Assembly: GCA_022750195.1 (NCBI GenBank)
Contig: JAKIWE010000002.1
Location: 168,581-232,580 of the forward strand
Reading direction: 5' to 3'
Source of the DNA: Thermoplasmata archaeon
GTDB taxonomy: Archaea > Thermoplasmatota > Thermoplasmata > Lutacidiplasmatales > UBA184
DNA: 64,000 nucleotides
The first letter of the stretch is position 1. The number at the start of each line of letters is the position of its first letter. A program made the translations under genes and the position numbers. Under the pieces are notes generated by a model. That model ran no database searches, was not told the DNA's origin, and was given only the letters and a program-made list of their open reading frames with translations. Of the stretch, positions 49,697-59,719 are shown in pieces.

Positions 49697-50985
49697 CCCG
49701 GCACCTGGCGACCGCCTTCACAACACATGGCGTGGGTCAGGGTCTGTTCTACTCGGGTGTCATCGCCCCAGAGGAAGCGACACGCCCGCTCAATTTCGTT
49801 TACGATTGCGGCGTGAACTACGACGTTCCGGTTCGACCGTTCCTACACCAGAGAGTTGACAGTTACAGGAGCCAGACTCTTGGGGTTCAGAGGGGAACGA
49901 GGACCGAGTTAGATCTTCTGTTCGTCTCGCACTTGCATGGAGATCATGCGTCGGGGCTTCGGCGACTTCTACGCGATGTGTCGACGAAGTACGTCTTTCT
50001 ACCGTACCTGAGCCAAGTCGACCGCACAATCGCAGCGCTCGCTAGCCCGGAGGCCGAAGAGTGGTACTTCGACTTCCTCAGTGACCCGGTCCTGTATCTG
50101 AAGAACGAGCTGGATGTAGGGAAGATCGTACTGATGCTCCGAGGAGGGCCCCCGGAGAATGATGTGCGTATTGAAGATCGCCCAAGGGACCCTTCCGAAG
50201 CTCTCGATGCCGCGGTGCGCGGTCTTAGAGACGCGGAAAGTCCGGATCGCCTTCTCGGATCTGAGCCGAATCGGTCGGAATGGAATCGCCTCCGCGGAAA
50301 TCGCGACCTACTCTTCAAGACGGACACCAGGGCCCTCAACCTTCCTCAGTGGATGTTCCGATTCTATTCCGTGCAATCGAACCCCGACGCGCTGCGAAGC
50401 TTCCACGTCGAGCTACAGCGGTTGACCGCGAAGCTTTCCCTGCGCGACTTGCTAACAGTTGGGAAGAATCGAACGCTACTCCGAGAGACGTACGAGAGAC
50501 TCGCCAATGCGGATGATGTGTTGAAAGGTGAGGTCAACAACACCTCCCTCGTCACTTTCCACGGTCCCACCAAGGGAGCGACGGGAGCTCAACAGTTCGG
50601 ATTCGACGGTGGAGCGGTCTGCTGTTTCGGTCCCCACGCAACTACTCACCCGCCCCGCATGTGGCCGTTCGGAACCTTGCTGACGGGGGACATCAACCTC
50701 CGCCAGGATTCAATTGTAGATACCCTCCGGGATCACTTTATCCACGAGAGAACCGAGGTAGGAACGCTCTTCGTTCCCCATCACGGATCGATCGATTCGT
50801 GGGACGCGACGACGCTCGACGATTACCCCAACGCCGTTCAGGCCATTGTCTCGGCTGGGGTGGATAGCTACTACCGGCATCCGTCACCCACTGTCATCCG
50901 AGACCTCTGCGGTGCCCGTCGAACGTTGCATTGGGCCAATCAATTCTGTCAGGTCACCCAGTCGATGGCACTGGAACTCCCATAG
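49693..50985 (+). CDS. MBL-fold (ComEC-type) metallohydrolase
   Basis: LLFVSHLHGDHASGLRRLL; LLTGDINLRQDSI; VGTLFVPHHGSIDSWD. Confidence 0.87.
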   Translation: MTRHLATAFTTHGVGQGLFYSGVIAPEEATRPLNFVYDCGVNYDVPVRPFLHQRVDSYRSQTLGVQRGTRTELDLLFVSHLHGDHASGLRRLLRDVSTKYVFLPYLSQVDRTIAALASPEAEEWYFDFLSDPVLYLKNELDVGKIVLMLRGGPPENDVRIEDRPRDPSEALDAAVRGLRDAESPDRLLGSEPNRSEWNRLRGNRDLLFKTDTRALNLPQWMFRFYSVQSNPDALRSFHVELQRLTAKLSLRDLLTVGKNRTLLRETYERLANADDVLKGEVNNTSLVTFHGPTKGATGAQQFGFDGGAVCCFGPHATTHPPRMWPFGTLLTGDINLRQDSIVDTLRDHFIHERTEVGTLFVPHHGSIDSWDATTLDDYPNAVQAIVSAGVDSYYRHPSPTVIRDLCGARRTLHWANQFCQVTQSMALELP

Positions 50986-51179
50986 CACACGGTTCTAGAC
51001 GACCGCTACGGGCGGGAAGGAGAGCAGATTGCTGCCCGCCACTGAGTGGGCTCTAGCAAATTGGTGCCTGATCAACTGAGTCTCTCAACCTCCCTGGGCT
51101 CTGGCTCGGCTAGGGATTGGAACTTTTTTGCAATGCCTTCTCCCGGAATTGAATTGGAGAAGAGGAAGTCCGAGGGGAA

Positions 51180-51204
51180 TTCGAATCCTCGTCCAGGATT
51201 CGAA
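51180..51204. repeat. T-arm-like inverted repeat TTCGAATCCT-CGTCC-AGGATTCGAA
   Basis: Perfect 10-bp arms, 5-nt loop; related sequences at 38096, 41068, 48791, 55521, 60033, 63355. Confidence 0.75.
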
Positions 51205-51277
51205 ATGAAGCCCGCTAGGCACCCCGAGCCCACCCACCCGTCCGCGTGTGAGGCGCCCTGGTTAGGGTGCCGCGTGG

Positions 51278-52216
51278 TCAGTGCCAATACTTCTGGAAGG
51301 CGTCGAGCCTCCATCGCAGAGCTTCCACAGCTGGCCGATCCTCGTCTCTCGAGGGGAGATTCAGTAGTCGTTTGCCCTCCCACGAGAGAACGTGATTTTT
51401 TGCAGCGCTTTTCCGGAACTCCGAATCGGCTGTAAGGCCGACTCTCAGATCCTCGTCGACGGTCCAGGCATTCCGATCGAACAGCGCGTGGTGGTTCCTG
51501 CAAAGGAGCAGACCATTTCGGACGTCACCGATCACCCCGTTGGCCTCGACTGGTATGATGTGGGCCGCCTCGACCCCTATCGGTCGGCCGCGGAGCCTGT
51601 ACCCTACGTTGCAGAGCGCACATCGTTCATTGTAGACCCTCCGAACAACTTCGCTGAATCGATGATCCCGCATAGTCCGGAGGGACTGAGCTTGCATCGG
51701 TCCGGAGGACTCGAAAGGGTGGAAGACCGGCTCAACATTCTCCGGCACCGGACTCGTCGTCCAGTCGATTGCTTCACCGCGAATGACGAAATGATCTCCG
51801 TCGAAGGCCTCTACGTAGGCCAGTCCCATTACCTCGTACTCGGAGAGACCCGAGGGGCCCCCCACCTGGCGGAAGACTCCTACAGGTATTCTGTCGTCCC
51901 GACACCTCAGCAGTCCTGCGTTTGTAGGGAGCGATAGGTCCGCCCTTCCATCGCGGGATTCGGGGGAGTAGAAGTAGGTCCAGGACCCGTCTGGCCTCCA
52001 TTCGATTCGCTTGTCCGCGTATGGGCTGGTCAGAGTCTGGCGAATCCAAAGGGCGTAGTTCGACCCCGCCGGCTTGTAGATTCCCCGCTGGCTTTGGAAT
52101 CCCCTAATGGTCGCCTGAAGTTCCTCGCTTGGCAGGATTTGGCCGAATAGCTCTCGGATTTTTGAGAGCTGGGCAGCCAGTTCTGGCACGGCTACATTTT
52201 CGAGGGGGTCGGCCAT
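51278..52216 (-). CDS. HNH restriction endonuclease with SRA/YDG-like N-terminal region (COG3440-like)
   Basis: CALCNVGYRLRGRPIGVEAAHIIPVEANGVIGDVRNGLLLCRNHHALFDRNAWTVDED. Confidence 0.83.
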   Translation of the reverse strand: MADPLENVAVPELAAQLSKIRELFGQILPSEELQATIRGFQSQRGIYKPAGSNYALWIRQTLTSPYADKRIEWRPDGSWTYFYSPESRDGRADLSLPTNAGLLRCRDDRIPVGVFRQVGGPSGLSEYEVMGLAYVEAFDGDHFVIRGEAIDWTTSPVPENVEPVFHPFESSGPMQAQSLRTMRDHRFSEVVRRVYNERCALCNVGYRLRGRPIGVEAAHIIPVEANGVIGDVRNGLLLCRNHHALFDRNAWTVDEDLRVGLTADSEFRKSAAKNHVLSWEGKRLLNLPSRDEDRPAVEALRWRLDAFQKYWH

Positions 52217-52337
52217 CGCGTGACCGCCTGAGGCCTCGATTCTCTTTGAGCGTTCCTTGAACCGATGCGATGCCGCCGACGACGCGTTTCGCCACCTCTC
52301 CGATCGAGCGAAATAGCAGTCTCATGCTCCCTGGGCT

Positions 52338-53225
52338 GTGCCAAGAGTGGGCTGGGGAGATTTTCGTCCCGCTGTCCGGCACGTCGCGGCAAGTCCGTTT
52401 CTCAAGTGGGCTGGAGGAAAGGGTCAGGTCGTCGAGTCTCTGAAACCGTTCCTCGCCCCGCTCGGCCCACAAAACGCGTACTTCGAACCGTTTCTTGGGG
52501 GCGGGGCTGTGTACTTTTCCCTCAGGCCGACTCGGGCAGTCCTCTCGGACATCAATCGACCGCTCATCACGGCATTCCAGGAGGTCAAGGATGATCTTCC
52601 TCGCCTATTGGGGGAACTTGGCGAGTTGCCACCCCCAGCCTCCCAGCGTGACTACTATGAGCGTCGGGAGGAGTTTAACGACTATCTTGGTCAGAAGCAT
52701 GCCTGGGGAAGGAAAGTTCGCCTGCGTGTAGCCGCACTACTGATCTGGCTCAATCACACCTGCTTCAATGGCCTGTATCGTGTAAACAAGAGCGGCGCCT
52801 TCAACGTCCCGATGGGGTCGTATCGAAATCCTAGGATTTTCTCAGCCGACAAGCTTCGAGCAGATAGCGAAGTCCTGAACTCATCGGCGGCAAGAATCTC
52901 CGTCGGCGATTTCGAGGGCGCGCTCAGTGGGGCCGCCCCAGGGGACCTGGTCTACCTCGACCCACCGTACCAGCCGCTGACTGAAACCGCTCGTTTCACG
53001 AGCTACGCTAAGGAGGGCTTCGGGATTGATGAACAGCGACGCCTCTCAGATGTCGTCCACCGGCTGGTTGGCCGGGGGGTTCGCATTGTCTTGAGCAACT
53101 CGGAGACGGAGTTTGTCCGGGGCCTGTACAGCGATCTCAGAGCCGACGTGGTCATGGCGCCTCGGGCGATCAACTGTATCGGATCTAAGCGAGCGTCGGT
53201 GGCGGAGCTCGTGGTAACTGCCTAA
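52338..53225 (+). CDS. D12-class (Dam/DpnM-like) adenine-N6 DNA methyltransferase
   Basis: FLKWAGGKGQVVESL; YFEPFLGGGAVYFSL; NHTCFNGLYRVNKSGAFNVPMG; LVYLDPPYQPL. Confidence 0.92.
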   Translation: MPRVGWGDFRPAVRHVAASPFLKWAGGKGQVVESLKPFLAPLGPQNAYFEPFLGGGAVYFSLRPTRAVLSDINRPLITAFQEVKDDLPRLLGELGELPPPASQRDYYERREEFNDYLGQKHAWGRKVRLRVAALLIWLNHTCFNGLYRVNKSGAFNVPMGSYRNPRIFSADKLRADSEVLNSSAARISVGDFEGALSGAAPGDLVYLDPPYQPLTETARFTSYAKEGFGIDEQRRLSDVVHRLVGRGVRIVLSNSETEFVRGLYSDLRADVVMAPRAINCIGSKRASVAELVVTA

Positions 53226-54283
53226 CCGCGACTCCCCCACCAATTGCTATCTTTGAAGTCCGAACCGCTTTCGGCCTCGCTAAGCTTTCGGAAGACGAAG
53301 AGGTGCTCGTGGGCGAGGAGCAGGAAATCGTACTTCTTCCCGGCCCACGACTCTCGAGTGGATTTCATGTTCCATTGCAACTTGGTAATGTCCTCACGTA
53401 GCACGAAGCCTGCTTCCAGGAATGCCATCATCACGCGAGCAGCGATCGGAACATAGTGTCGGTGCCGTCGAGTGTCCCCCATTAGGATCGCGCAATGACG
53501 GCCAGGCCGCACCACGCGGAAAGCTTCCCTGGCGAAGACCAGCATCTCTCCAACAAACTCATCGATACGTCGAATACTCGATAGGTCTCCTGGCACGCGA
53601 TGATTCGAGTACGAGACGATGCTTGCATACGGAGGGTGAGTCGCGATTAGGTCCACGGAGGAGTCCGGCACTCTATCCAACGTCCGAGCGTCGCCGACGT
53701 AGGTTCGTATCTCGGGCTCGACGAAGTCGGAATCGAGCAGGCCGAGGTCGAAGTTCAGACGATCGCGCGCTACCATTACTGCTTCTGGGTTAATGTCGAC
53801 CCCAATCGCCCTCCTCTTGAGGAGACGACACTCTACGAGCGTCGTCCCGCTCCCCACCATTGGATCGAGAACTAGGTCGCCTTCGGCTGAGTACCGAAGG
53901 ATGAGATTCCGGGGGATGTACGGGGACCAGTTACCACGGTATGACCCAGAATGGGTGGCCCACTCCCCCCGGTCTGGAAAGGACCAAACGGTCGTTCGTT
54001 CTGGTTTGTAGTCCACTGAGGGGCCCGTTGCGGTTATTCGGCAGGAGCCCCTGATGGGAACGTCCACCTCCTGGATCCTAACGGACTTATGGCTGGCCGC
54101 GAACCGGCGATAATCATCGGGCGTGACTTCTATCATCGGCGGAGGAGCGGGCTTCCGAGGAGCGAGCTCCATGTGTCGCCCGTTCGCGCCTCGCTGCTTG
54201 ATTCGTTCCCCAGGCATGAACGATGAAAGGAGGAGCCCGAGCGCCGAGAAAAGGATCTCCGTTAGCCGAATGAGTAGGGCCAC
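53222..54283 (-). CDS. DNA methyltransferase, N4/N6 class (DpnA-like position)
   Basis: DLVLDPMVGSGTTLVECRLLKRRAIGVDINPEAV; LIATHPPYASIVSYSN. Confidence 0.83.
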   Translation of the reverse strand: MALLIRLTEILFSALGLLLSSFMPGERIKQRGANGRHMELAPRKPAPPPMIEVTPDDYRRFAASHKSVRIQEVDVPIRGSCRITATGPSVDYKPERTTVWSFPDRGEWATHSGSYRGNWSPYIPRNLILRYSAEGDLVLDPMVGSGTTLVECRLLKRRAIGVDINPEAVMVARDRLNFDLGLLDSDFVEPEIRTYVGDARTLDRVPDSSVDLIATHPPYASIVSYSNHRVPGDLSSIRRIDEFVGEMLVFAREAFRVVRPGRHCAILMGDTRRHRHYVPIAARVMMAFLEAGFVLREDITKLQWNMKSTRESWAGKKYDFLLLAHEHLFVFRKLSEAESGSDFKDSNWWGSRG

Positions 54284-54309
54284 TTGCCTCTTCTACCGAC
54301 GTTCCCCTG

Positions 54310-55248
54310 GTGAGATGGAAGTGTTGCATGGTCCGACTAGGTTGGTACAAGGGCTTGGGGCTCAGCGTTGCAAGCCAGGACGCGGTCCGTCACGAGTTCT
54401 ATCGAACTCTTCTCCGATCGAACCGGAGTGCTGACTTCTTCGTCAACTGGAAGAAAGTTGAGCGCAACGTTGACGCGCTATCTGAACCGCTCCGTCTTCT
54501 CTCGAGCGTAGGGAGTTCCGAAGATCCGAAGGAAGCATTGTCCAATCTCATTCGGGAAACCCAAGCCGCGGTCCCGATAATTCCACTCCTCATTGCTTGG
54601 CGAAAGCATGAGTGGAGAATGCTTGTAGAAAGCGCGGGCCAAGAAGCGAACACGCTCGAACTGGACTTCTCGGGGAAGGCCCCCCTCTCGGAAGAGGAAA
54701 TCAATCGGGTAACGAATTTCGCAGTGGATTCCGGAGTTGTCGATCTTCTCAGACGGACGAAGGATCTCGAATCCTACCTACGAGGGGTGGAAGTGGGGAT
54801 GGATACGAACGCGAGAAAGAACCGGAGCGGAACCTTCATGGAGGCTCGAGTCACTCCTTTCATCAGGAAAGCCGTTGCCACGGCCCCAGGTTGGACTGAA
54901 GTCAAAAAGCAGCCATTTGCTCGAGTGTGTCCAGAGTCGGGAGCTGAAGGATCCGACGTGGCATCGCGAACTTTTGATTTCATGGCAAAGTCTGAAAAGA
55001 GGCGAATCGCGTTCGAGATGAACTTTTACGACCAGGTCGGTTCCAAGCCACTAGAGATTGTGAGTTCTTACTTGCACCAAGCAGACGAGCTAAAGCGGTA
55101 CGGTTGGGATTTTGTTTGGGTCACGGACGGACCCGCTTGGGAGTCCGAACCGACTCGGCTCCGGGATAGTTTCGAGAAGCTGGATGCCGTACTAAATCTG
55201 TCTTTTTGCCGTCGTGGCGTCCTCGACGCGATACTATCGAGTGAATAG
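54310..55248 (+). CDS. DpnII/MboI-family type II restriction endonuclease
   Basis: ARKNRSGTFMEARVTPFI ... TFDFMAKSEKRRIAFEMNFYDQVGSKPLEIVSSYLHQADELKRYGWDFVWVTDGPAW. Confidence 0.83.
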   Translation: MRWKCCMVRLGWYKGLGLSVASQDAVRHEFYRTLLRSNRSADFFVNWKKVERNVDALSEPLRLLSSVGSSEDPKEALSNLIRETQAAVPIIPLLIAWRKHEWRMLVESAGQEANTLELDFSGKAPLSEEEINRVTNFAVDSGVVDLLRRTKDLESYLRGVEVGMDTNARKNRSGTFMEARVTPFIRKAVATAPGWTEVKKQPFARVCPESGAEGSDVASRTFDFMAKSEKRRIAFEMNFYDQVGSKPLEIVSSYLHQADELKRYGWDFVWVTDGPAWESEPTRLRDSFEKLDAVLNLSFCRRGVLDAILSSE

Positions 55249-55520
55249 GCGTGAATTTCTAAAGCGTCCTGCTGCACGACCACGGCGAAACTTTGGCCCT
55301 CCCTGCCGAGGGATCTCTTCCGGCCGTGTGATGCTGCTGAAGGGAACCGCTGGCCCAGTTGGGGGTGGGGGTCGGCGGATCCTATCGAGGCTTCGATCGG
55401 ACCAAGAGTCGACGACGTCGCGGGCAATAGGTACCCGCTGTGCTCCCCGGCGGTGAGTTCCCGCCTATCGAAAGGGTTCGACCTTTTCGGCGAATCTCGC
55501 TGAACTGAAACCGCGGTGTG

Positions 55521-55546
55521 GTTCGAACCCTCGTCCGGGATTGGAT
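55521..55546 (+). repeat. T-arm-like inverted repeat, diverged copy
   Basis: GTTCGAACCCTCGTCCGGGATTGGAT. Confidence 0.55.
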
Positions 55547-56304
55547 ATACTGCTAGAACTCGCCCTGGACTCCTCCTCGAGGGGGCCTTCGGGCCAGATT
55601 CGGGTACCTTGGCGTTATCGCGCGTGGCAGGTCGGCATCTTGGATTCGCCACGACTCGGAGTGTCGCTGTCAACGGTCGTCTTGCGACGTCGTGCTCGCG
55701 ACAAGCCTGAGACCACGACGTTCTGGATTTACTCAAGGGCGTTGAGGTAGCGATTCCGAGGCCGGGCCTGCGAAGGAAGGTACAGGTCAGCCCGCGAGTT
55801 GTACCCGAATTTGTCTCAGGCGGGCGCCAGCGCCTTCAATTGCCCTAGCCTCGGCTGTCGGGTCTTGAGCAGTGATTACTAGAACGTTGAAAGCGGCATC
55901 AATCTGCTCTTATGCTGTAAACACAAGTTCTCTGGCGAACCCCCTGGCTGGTTCAATCGACGGTGCGCCCTCTTCGACAAGAACCTGATAGAGTGCGATT
56001 GAGAGCATCGAGCTCTCCCAACGATTCCCCTCATCTCTCTTGGCGCCCGCTTAAACTTGTCCCCTTCTCCCCAGGCGTGTTGAGGAATATCGACGGTCGT
56101 GTTCAGTAGCGGCCGGACGATCGGCATTCGACAGTGCCCCGACATCGGCAGGGGGCACATACTCGGCGCCTGCCTAGGAACTCCCACTTGGGGACTGTAG
56201 GTTGACGCCACCGGAAGTCGGTCGAGGGGACCCTCTCCGGCAGCCCGACACTCTACCTCCGGCCCAAACTGTTTTCGCCGCTGCTCGCCTGTAATCTTGC
56301 CCCT

Positions 56305-57498
56305 TTGCCAGTCAATCGATCGGCCGTGGCAAGGTTCGTCACCGCGTATCTCGCAGCTATCGGTCATGAGCTTTCTATTTTCCCATCGGTCGACAGGCAC
56401 CTCTTCCCAAGGTTTACGGGCGCCCCGCAGCGAGTTCAGATTTATCTAGGCCCAAATGACACAGTGGCGATTGCTGCCAGGCGAGGCGCGAAGCGACTGA
56501 CCATCTCGTTCTTCGACACGGCTCGAGCGGTCGAATCAGCGGTTGGATTCCCGACGGGTCGGAGTCCAATGTTCAGTTTCGCGGCAGAGAGCTCCCTGGA
56601 TCCGATGGGGTCGCCGAGCATGATCTACAGAATAAGGGCACGGATCCAGGTCCCAGGGCCGAGCGACCCGTTCGAGCGATGGGGAACAGGGAGCACCCTC
56701 GCCTCAGACAACCTCGATGGACTTTTCGAGATGCGGGGTCGCACGGAGGTCCGATTTGTCGACCTTCTCGTTGCTCACCGGGAGGATAGGCAGACCCGCG
56801 TGGACTTGTTTCCGCTGGTATGGTTCATGCAGGAGCTCCCAGAGACGTTCTTAGACGAACTGAGGGGAGAGCGTATTGCGACAATGGATGCAGCGTCATG
56901 GGTACTCGGCCTCGCCCTTGACCCTCCGTCCAGGGGCTACTCGCTTCCAACTCTCCAGATCTTGCGGACAAAAGTCGAGACCCTCTTGGGTGAGTATTCG
57001 CGATTGATTTCGCTCTCTAATGTTGAAGAGGAGGAGGTCCAACGGTTTCTCCGAGACCACCCCTACATACTCGATCCTTCCGGAAGTGTCAAACCGAAAT
57101 ACTCGTTCGGGGGGGAGCTAGTGTCCGATTTCCTGATCGACTACCCTGATGGCAGTTACCGCTTCGTCGAAATTGAAAGGCCGCACGACTCAGTATCGAC
57201 GTCAGCGGGCCTTAGCGCACGCACGTCCCACGCAGTAGACCAAGTGCGCTCCTGGGCCAGCTGGATTCGGGCCCAATCCGACCCTCTAGCATCCAAGACT
57301 GCCCGCGCCCACTGGGTCATAATCGGACGCCGAGCACTGCAGACGTCGGATCAGGTCCGGGGAGTCCCTATCGAGTCTCTTAGACGCGAAGGCATCGAAA
57401 TCCGCTATTTCGACGACCTCAGTTCCAACCTGGATGCTGCACTCGATCGCCTCCTGCTAAGGGGAGAAGCACTTCGCCGCCGGGGAGTCCTCCCGTAG
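56305..57498 (+). CDS. Shedu-like (DUF4263) nuclease with unassigned N-terminal half
   Basis: VQRFLRDHPYILDPSGSVKPKYSFGGELVSDFLIDYPDGSYRFVEIERPHDSV...SHAVDQVRSWASWI. Confidence 0.78.
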   Translation: MPVNRSAVARFVTAYLAAIGHELSIFPSVDRHLFPRFTGAPQRVQIYLGPNDTVAIAARRGAKRLTISFFDTARAVESAVGFPTGRSPMFSFAAESSLDPMGSPSMIYRIRARIQVPGPSDPFERWGTGSTLASDNLDGLFEMRGRTEVRFVDLLVAHREDRQTRVDLFPLVWFMQELPETFLDELRGERIATMDAASWVLGLALDPPSRGYSLPTLQILRTKVETLLGEYSRLISLSNVEEEEVQRFLRDHPYILDPSGSVKPKYSFGGELVSDFLIDYPDGSYRFVEIERPHDSVSTSAGLSARTSHAVDQVRSWASWIRAQSDPLASKTARAHWVIIGRRALQTSDQVRGVPIESLRREGIEIRYFDDLSSNLDAALDRLLLRGEALRRRGVLP

Positions 57499-57946
57499 TC
57501 CCTACTCGGTGGCGAGATGGCCGTCCCTGTTTGGCCTGATATCGCAGGTCGTCGAGGGACCATCGGACGGTCCGCGAACGCGGGACCATGCTCCTCGTGA
57601 CCCGAGTGAACCTTCCGGGACGAAGAATCGAAGCTTTGAGAGTTGACTTTCGCAGCGAGAATCGTGGTCCCGGAGGCGGAATCAGACCGGGAACGGACTT
57701 CTCCGTGACGGATTCGTCGAATATCGAGTTCTCCAGGCGCGGCCGAATGTTCCCATTGGCGATGGCTAAAACGATGGGGGGGGAGTCTGTAGATGGGGCT
57801 CCCAACCACAACGTGGCGTGGGCAGCGGTCGAGGGAAGGTTCTACTGGAAGGCCGTAGCACTCCGCGAGGCCGTGCTTACAGGGCCTGATTGATTTCTTG
57901 TCGCTAGCCTGGGAGTCGAAATTTGATGCTCGGCTGGCTATCCCCG

Positions 57947-59719
57947 TTACATGGGTCGCAGGACTCCTCGGAAGTAGGTCGAACGAACATACTTCGATTC
58001 AGCAACGCCCAAACCGATTCGGAGCTTCTCCATCGTCGCGGGCGTGGAGGGAGTATCGAACGCTAGGTCACGTTCGATCTCCGCGATGAGCCTCGGAACG
58101 TTCCGAGGGACGTGAGTTCCTCTCTCTTGTATGAAGGCGTCGATGGCAACCCCCATTGGCGGCTGCGAGGTCAGGTACTTGGCAAGGTCGAGCAGCGCCG
58201 AACAGCGTGGCATGAGCTTCGTGAAGCGTGCGTCTCCAGGTCCGACGCATCTTGAGAACATCAGTCCCAACTTCGCAAGTTCAGCAATCTGTGCTCCGGC
58301 ATTCGCGTAATCCAAGCCGCCCTCGTTGCCGGCGGGAAGAATATGCCAATTCGCCCGGAAAGTGACCCGCCGTTGTGGAGAGAGTTCAATCCACGATCTT
58401 ACCCGCTCAACTACCCAGAGCCGGAGCTCGGCGCAGACGTCTCCCCAGTGCTTGGCACCCGCGTCGTTATCCCCTGCCGCAAAGGCATCTAACGCCCGGA
58501 AGCCAGCCTGACGAAGAGCTTGGTCTTGCTGGAGAGGATCGGTCGTTACTGAGCGATCGATAATAGTCGTCCCTTGGGCGTAGGCTCCCGCCCTAAGGTA
58601 CTCTTCAGCTGCTTCTCTCCAGCGCCCCGGCTCGCCGTGCAACTCAGCCCAGATTGAAGTTGCGTGAGCAGTGGTTGCTTTCTGTAGAGCGGGGAAGATG
58701 GACGACACGAAGTCAGAGAAGGAGTCTTCAACGCGGAACGGGAGTCGGATCATTCGGTCCTTGACGACCGTTCCTCGTTGACTCCTATACTCTAACACCT
58801 CCGCCACTTTGAGTCCCAACCCCTGGGCGAAAACGCCCTCAGTACGGCTTCCGCAAATCAACACAACCTTGAGCTGAGGGTTTGATACAGCCGCATCGAG
58901 GATCACGTCGACTAGGATCGGGTCACGGAAACTATACCCCAATACGAGCAGCCACTCCGCATGACGCAAGGTCTCTTGGAAGCGTCTGAAAAGTTCGAGG
59001 AAGGGCCCAGCATAATCTGCCTTTTGCGCCGGATAAAGCATGACGGGCTCGGCCCTCTCGCCTGATAGTAAGTCGATCTGACGAAGGCTTGACCGAATCG
59101 GTAACTTGAGGTAACCACCGGTCTGTGACTTGAACCAAGTTACAGATCCATGCAGCTTGTATAGGAAAACTTCGGCCGATGGGCTCTTGAACCTGTCGGG
59201 GTCGAATCTCAGTTCAAAGCCGTCGACATAGGAAACTCCGTGGCTCTCGAGGAATTGCTCGACCACGACATCATAATTAAGCGTGAAAATCGGAAGAGGG
59301 CGGAAGGCATTTGTCAATTGTATGAGTGGCAGCAAGTAGTCGGTTCTCTCAGGCCCGACTAGGCACTTAGTCCGCATGAACTCCTGGAGCAGGTGGCGTA
59401 TCGCATCGAGGTTTTCCAACCCGCTAGGCGAGTCGAATGTCCCTTCACGGGCGACGGCCCTATCTACGACTGAGGGGTTACGAAAGGTCTCGAGGGCATC
59501 CAGAACAGATTCAACGTCGACCAATTTGGGAGGCTGGGAGTCCTGGGACGACTGGGTGAGTCGACGGACGAGTCGAGCGTAGGCGGCCCTAAGCTTGGGC
59601 TTCCCAGCCAGGGTCAGTTTGAACTCTTCGATAAATTGAACTGTGGTCGGAACTCCGGCCTTTGACGAAGCGCCAGCCCCAAGCAGGACTGCAAGGCGCG
59701 GAGCCGGCTCGGTCGCCAT
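57947..59719 (-). CDS. SIR2-domain protein, probable defence NADase
   Basis: RLAVLLGAGASSKAGVPTTVQFIEEF; PIFTLNYDVVVEQFLESHGVSYVDGF; YKLHGSVTWFK; LLVLGYSFRDPILVDVI. Confidence 0.87.
   Translation of the reverse strand: MATEPAPRLAVLLGAGASSKAGVPTTVQFIEEFKLTLAGKPKLRAAYARLVRRLTQSSQDSQPPKLVDVESVLDALETFRNPSVVDRAVAREGTFDSPSGLENLDAIRHLLQEFMRTKCLVGPERTDYLLPLIQLTNAFRPLPIFTLNYDVVVEQFLESHGVSYVDGFELRFDPDRFKSPSAEVFLYKLHGSVTWFKSQTGGYLKLPIRSSLRQIDLLSGERAEPVMLYPAQKADYAGPFLELFRRFQETLRHAEWLLVLGYSFRDPILVDVILDAAVSNPQLKVVLICGSRTEGVFAQGLGLKVAEVLEYRSQRGTVVKDRMIRLPFRVEDSFSDFVSSIFPALQKATTAHATSIWAELHGEPGRWREAAEEYLRAGAYAQGTTIIDRSVTTDPLQQDQALRQAGFRALDAFAAGDNDAGAKHWGDVCAELRLWVVERVRSWIELSPQRRVTFRANWHILPAGNEGGLDYANAGAQIAELAKLGLMFSRCVGPGDARFTKLMPRCSALLDLAKYLTSQPPMGVAIDAFIQERGTHVPRNVPRLIAEIERDLAFDTPSTPATMEKLRIGLGVAESKYVRSTYFRGVLRPM

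Noticed and set aside
55068-55736. 222-aa minus ORF partly antisense to the DpnII-like nuclease
   Set aside because: Overlaps the coding nuclease and has no family-like motifs.
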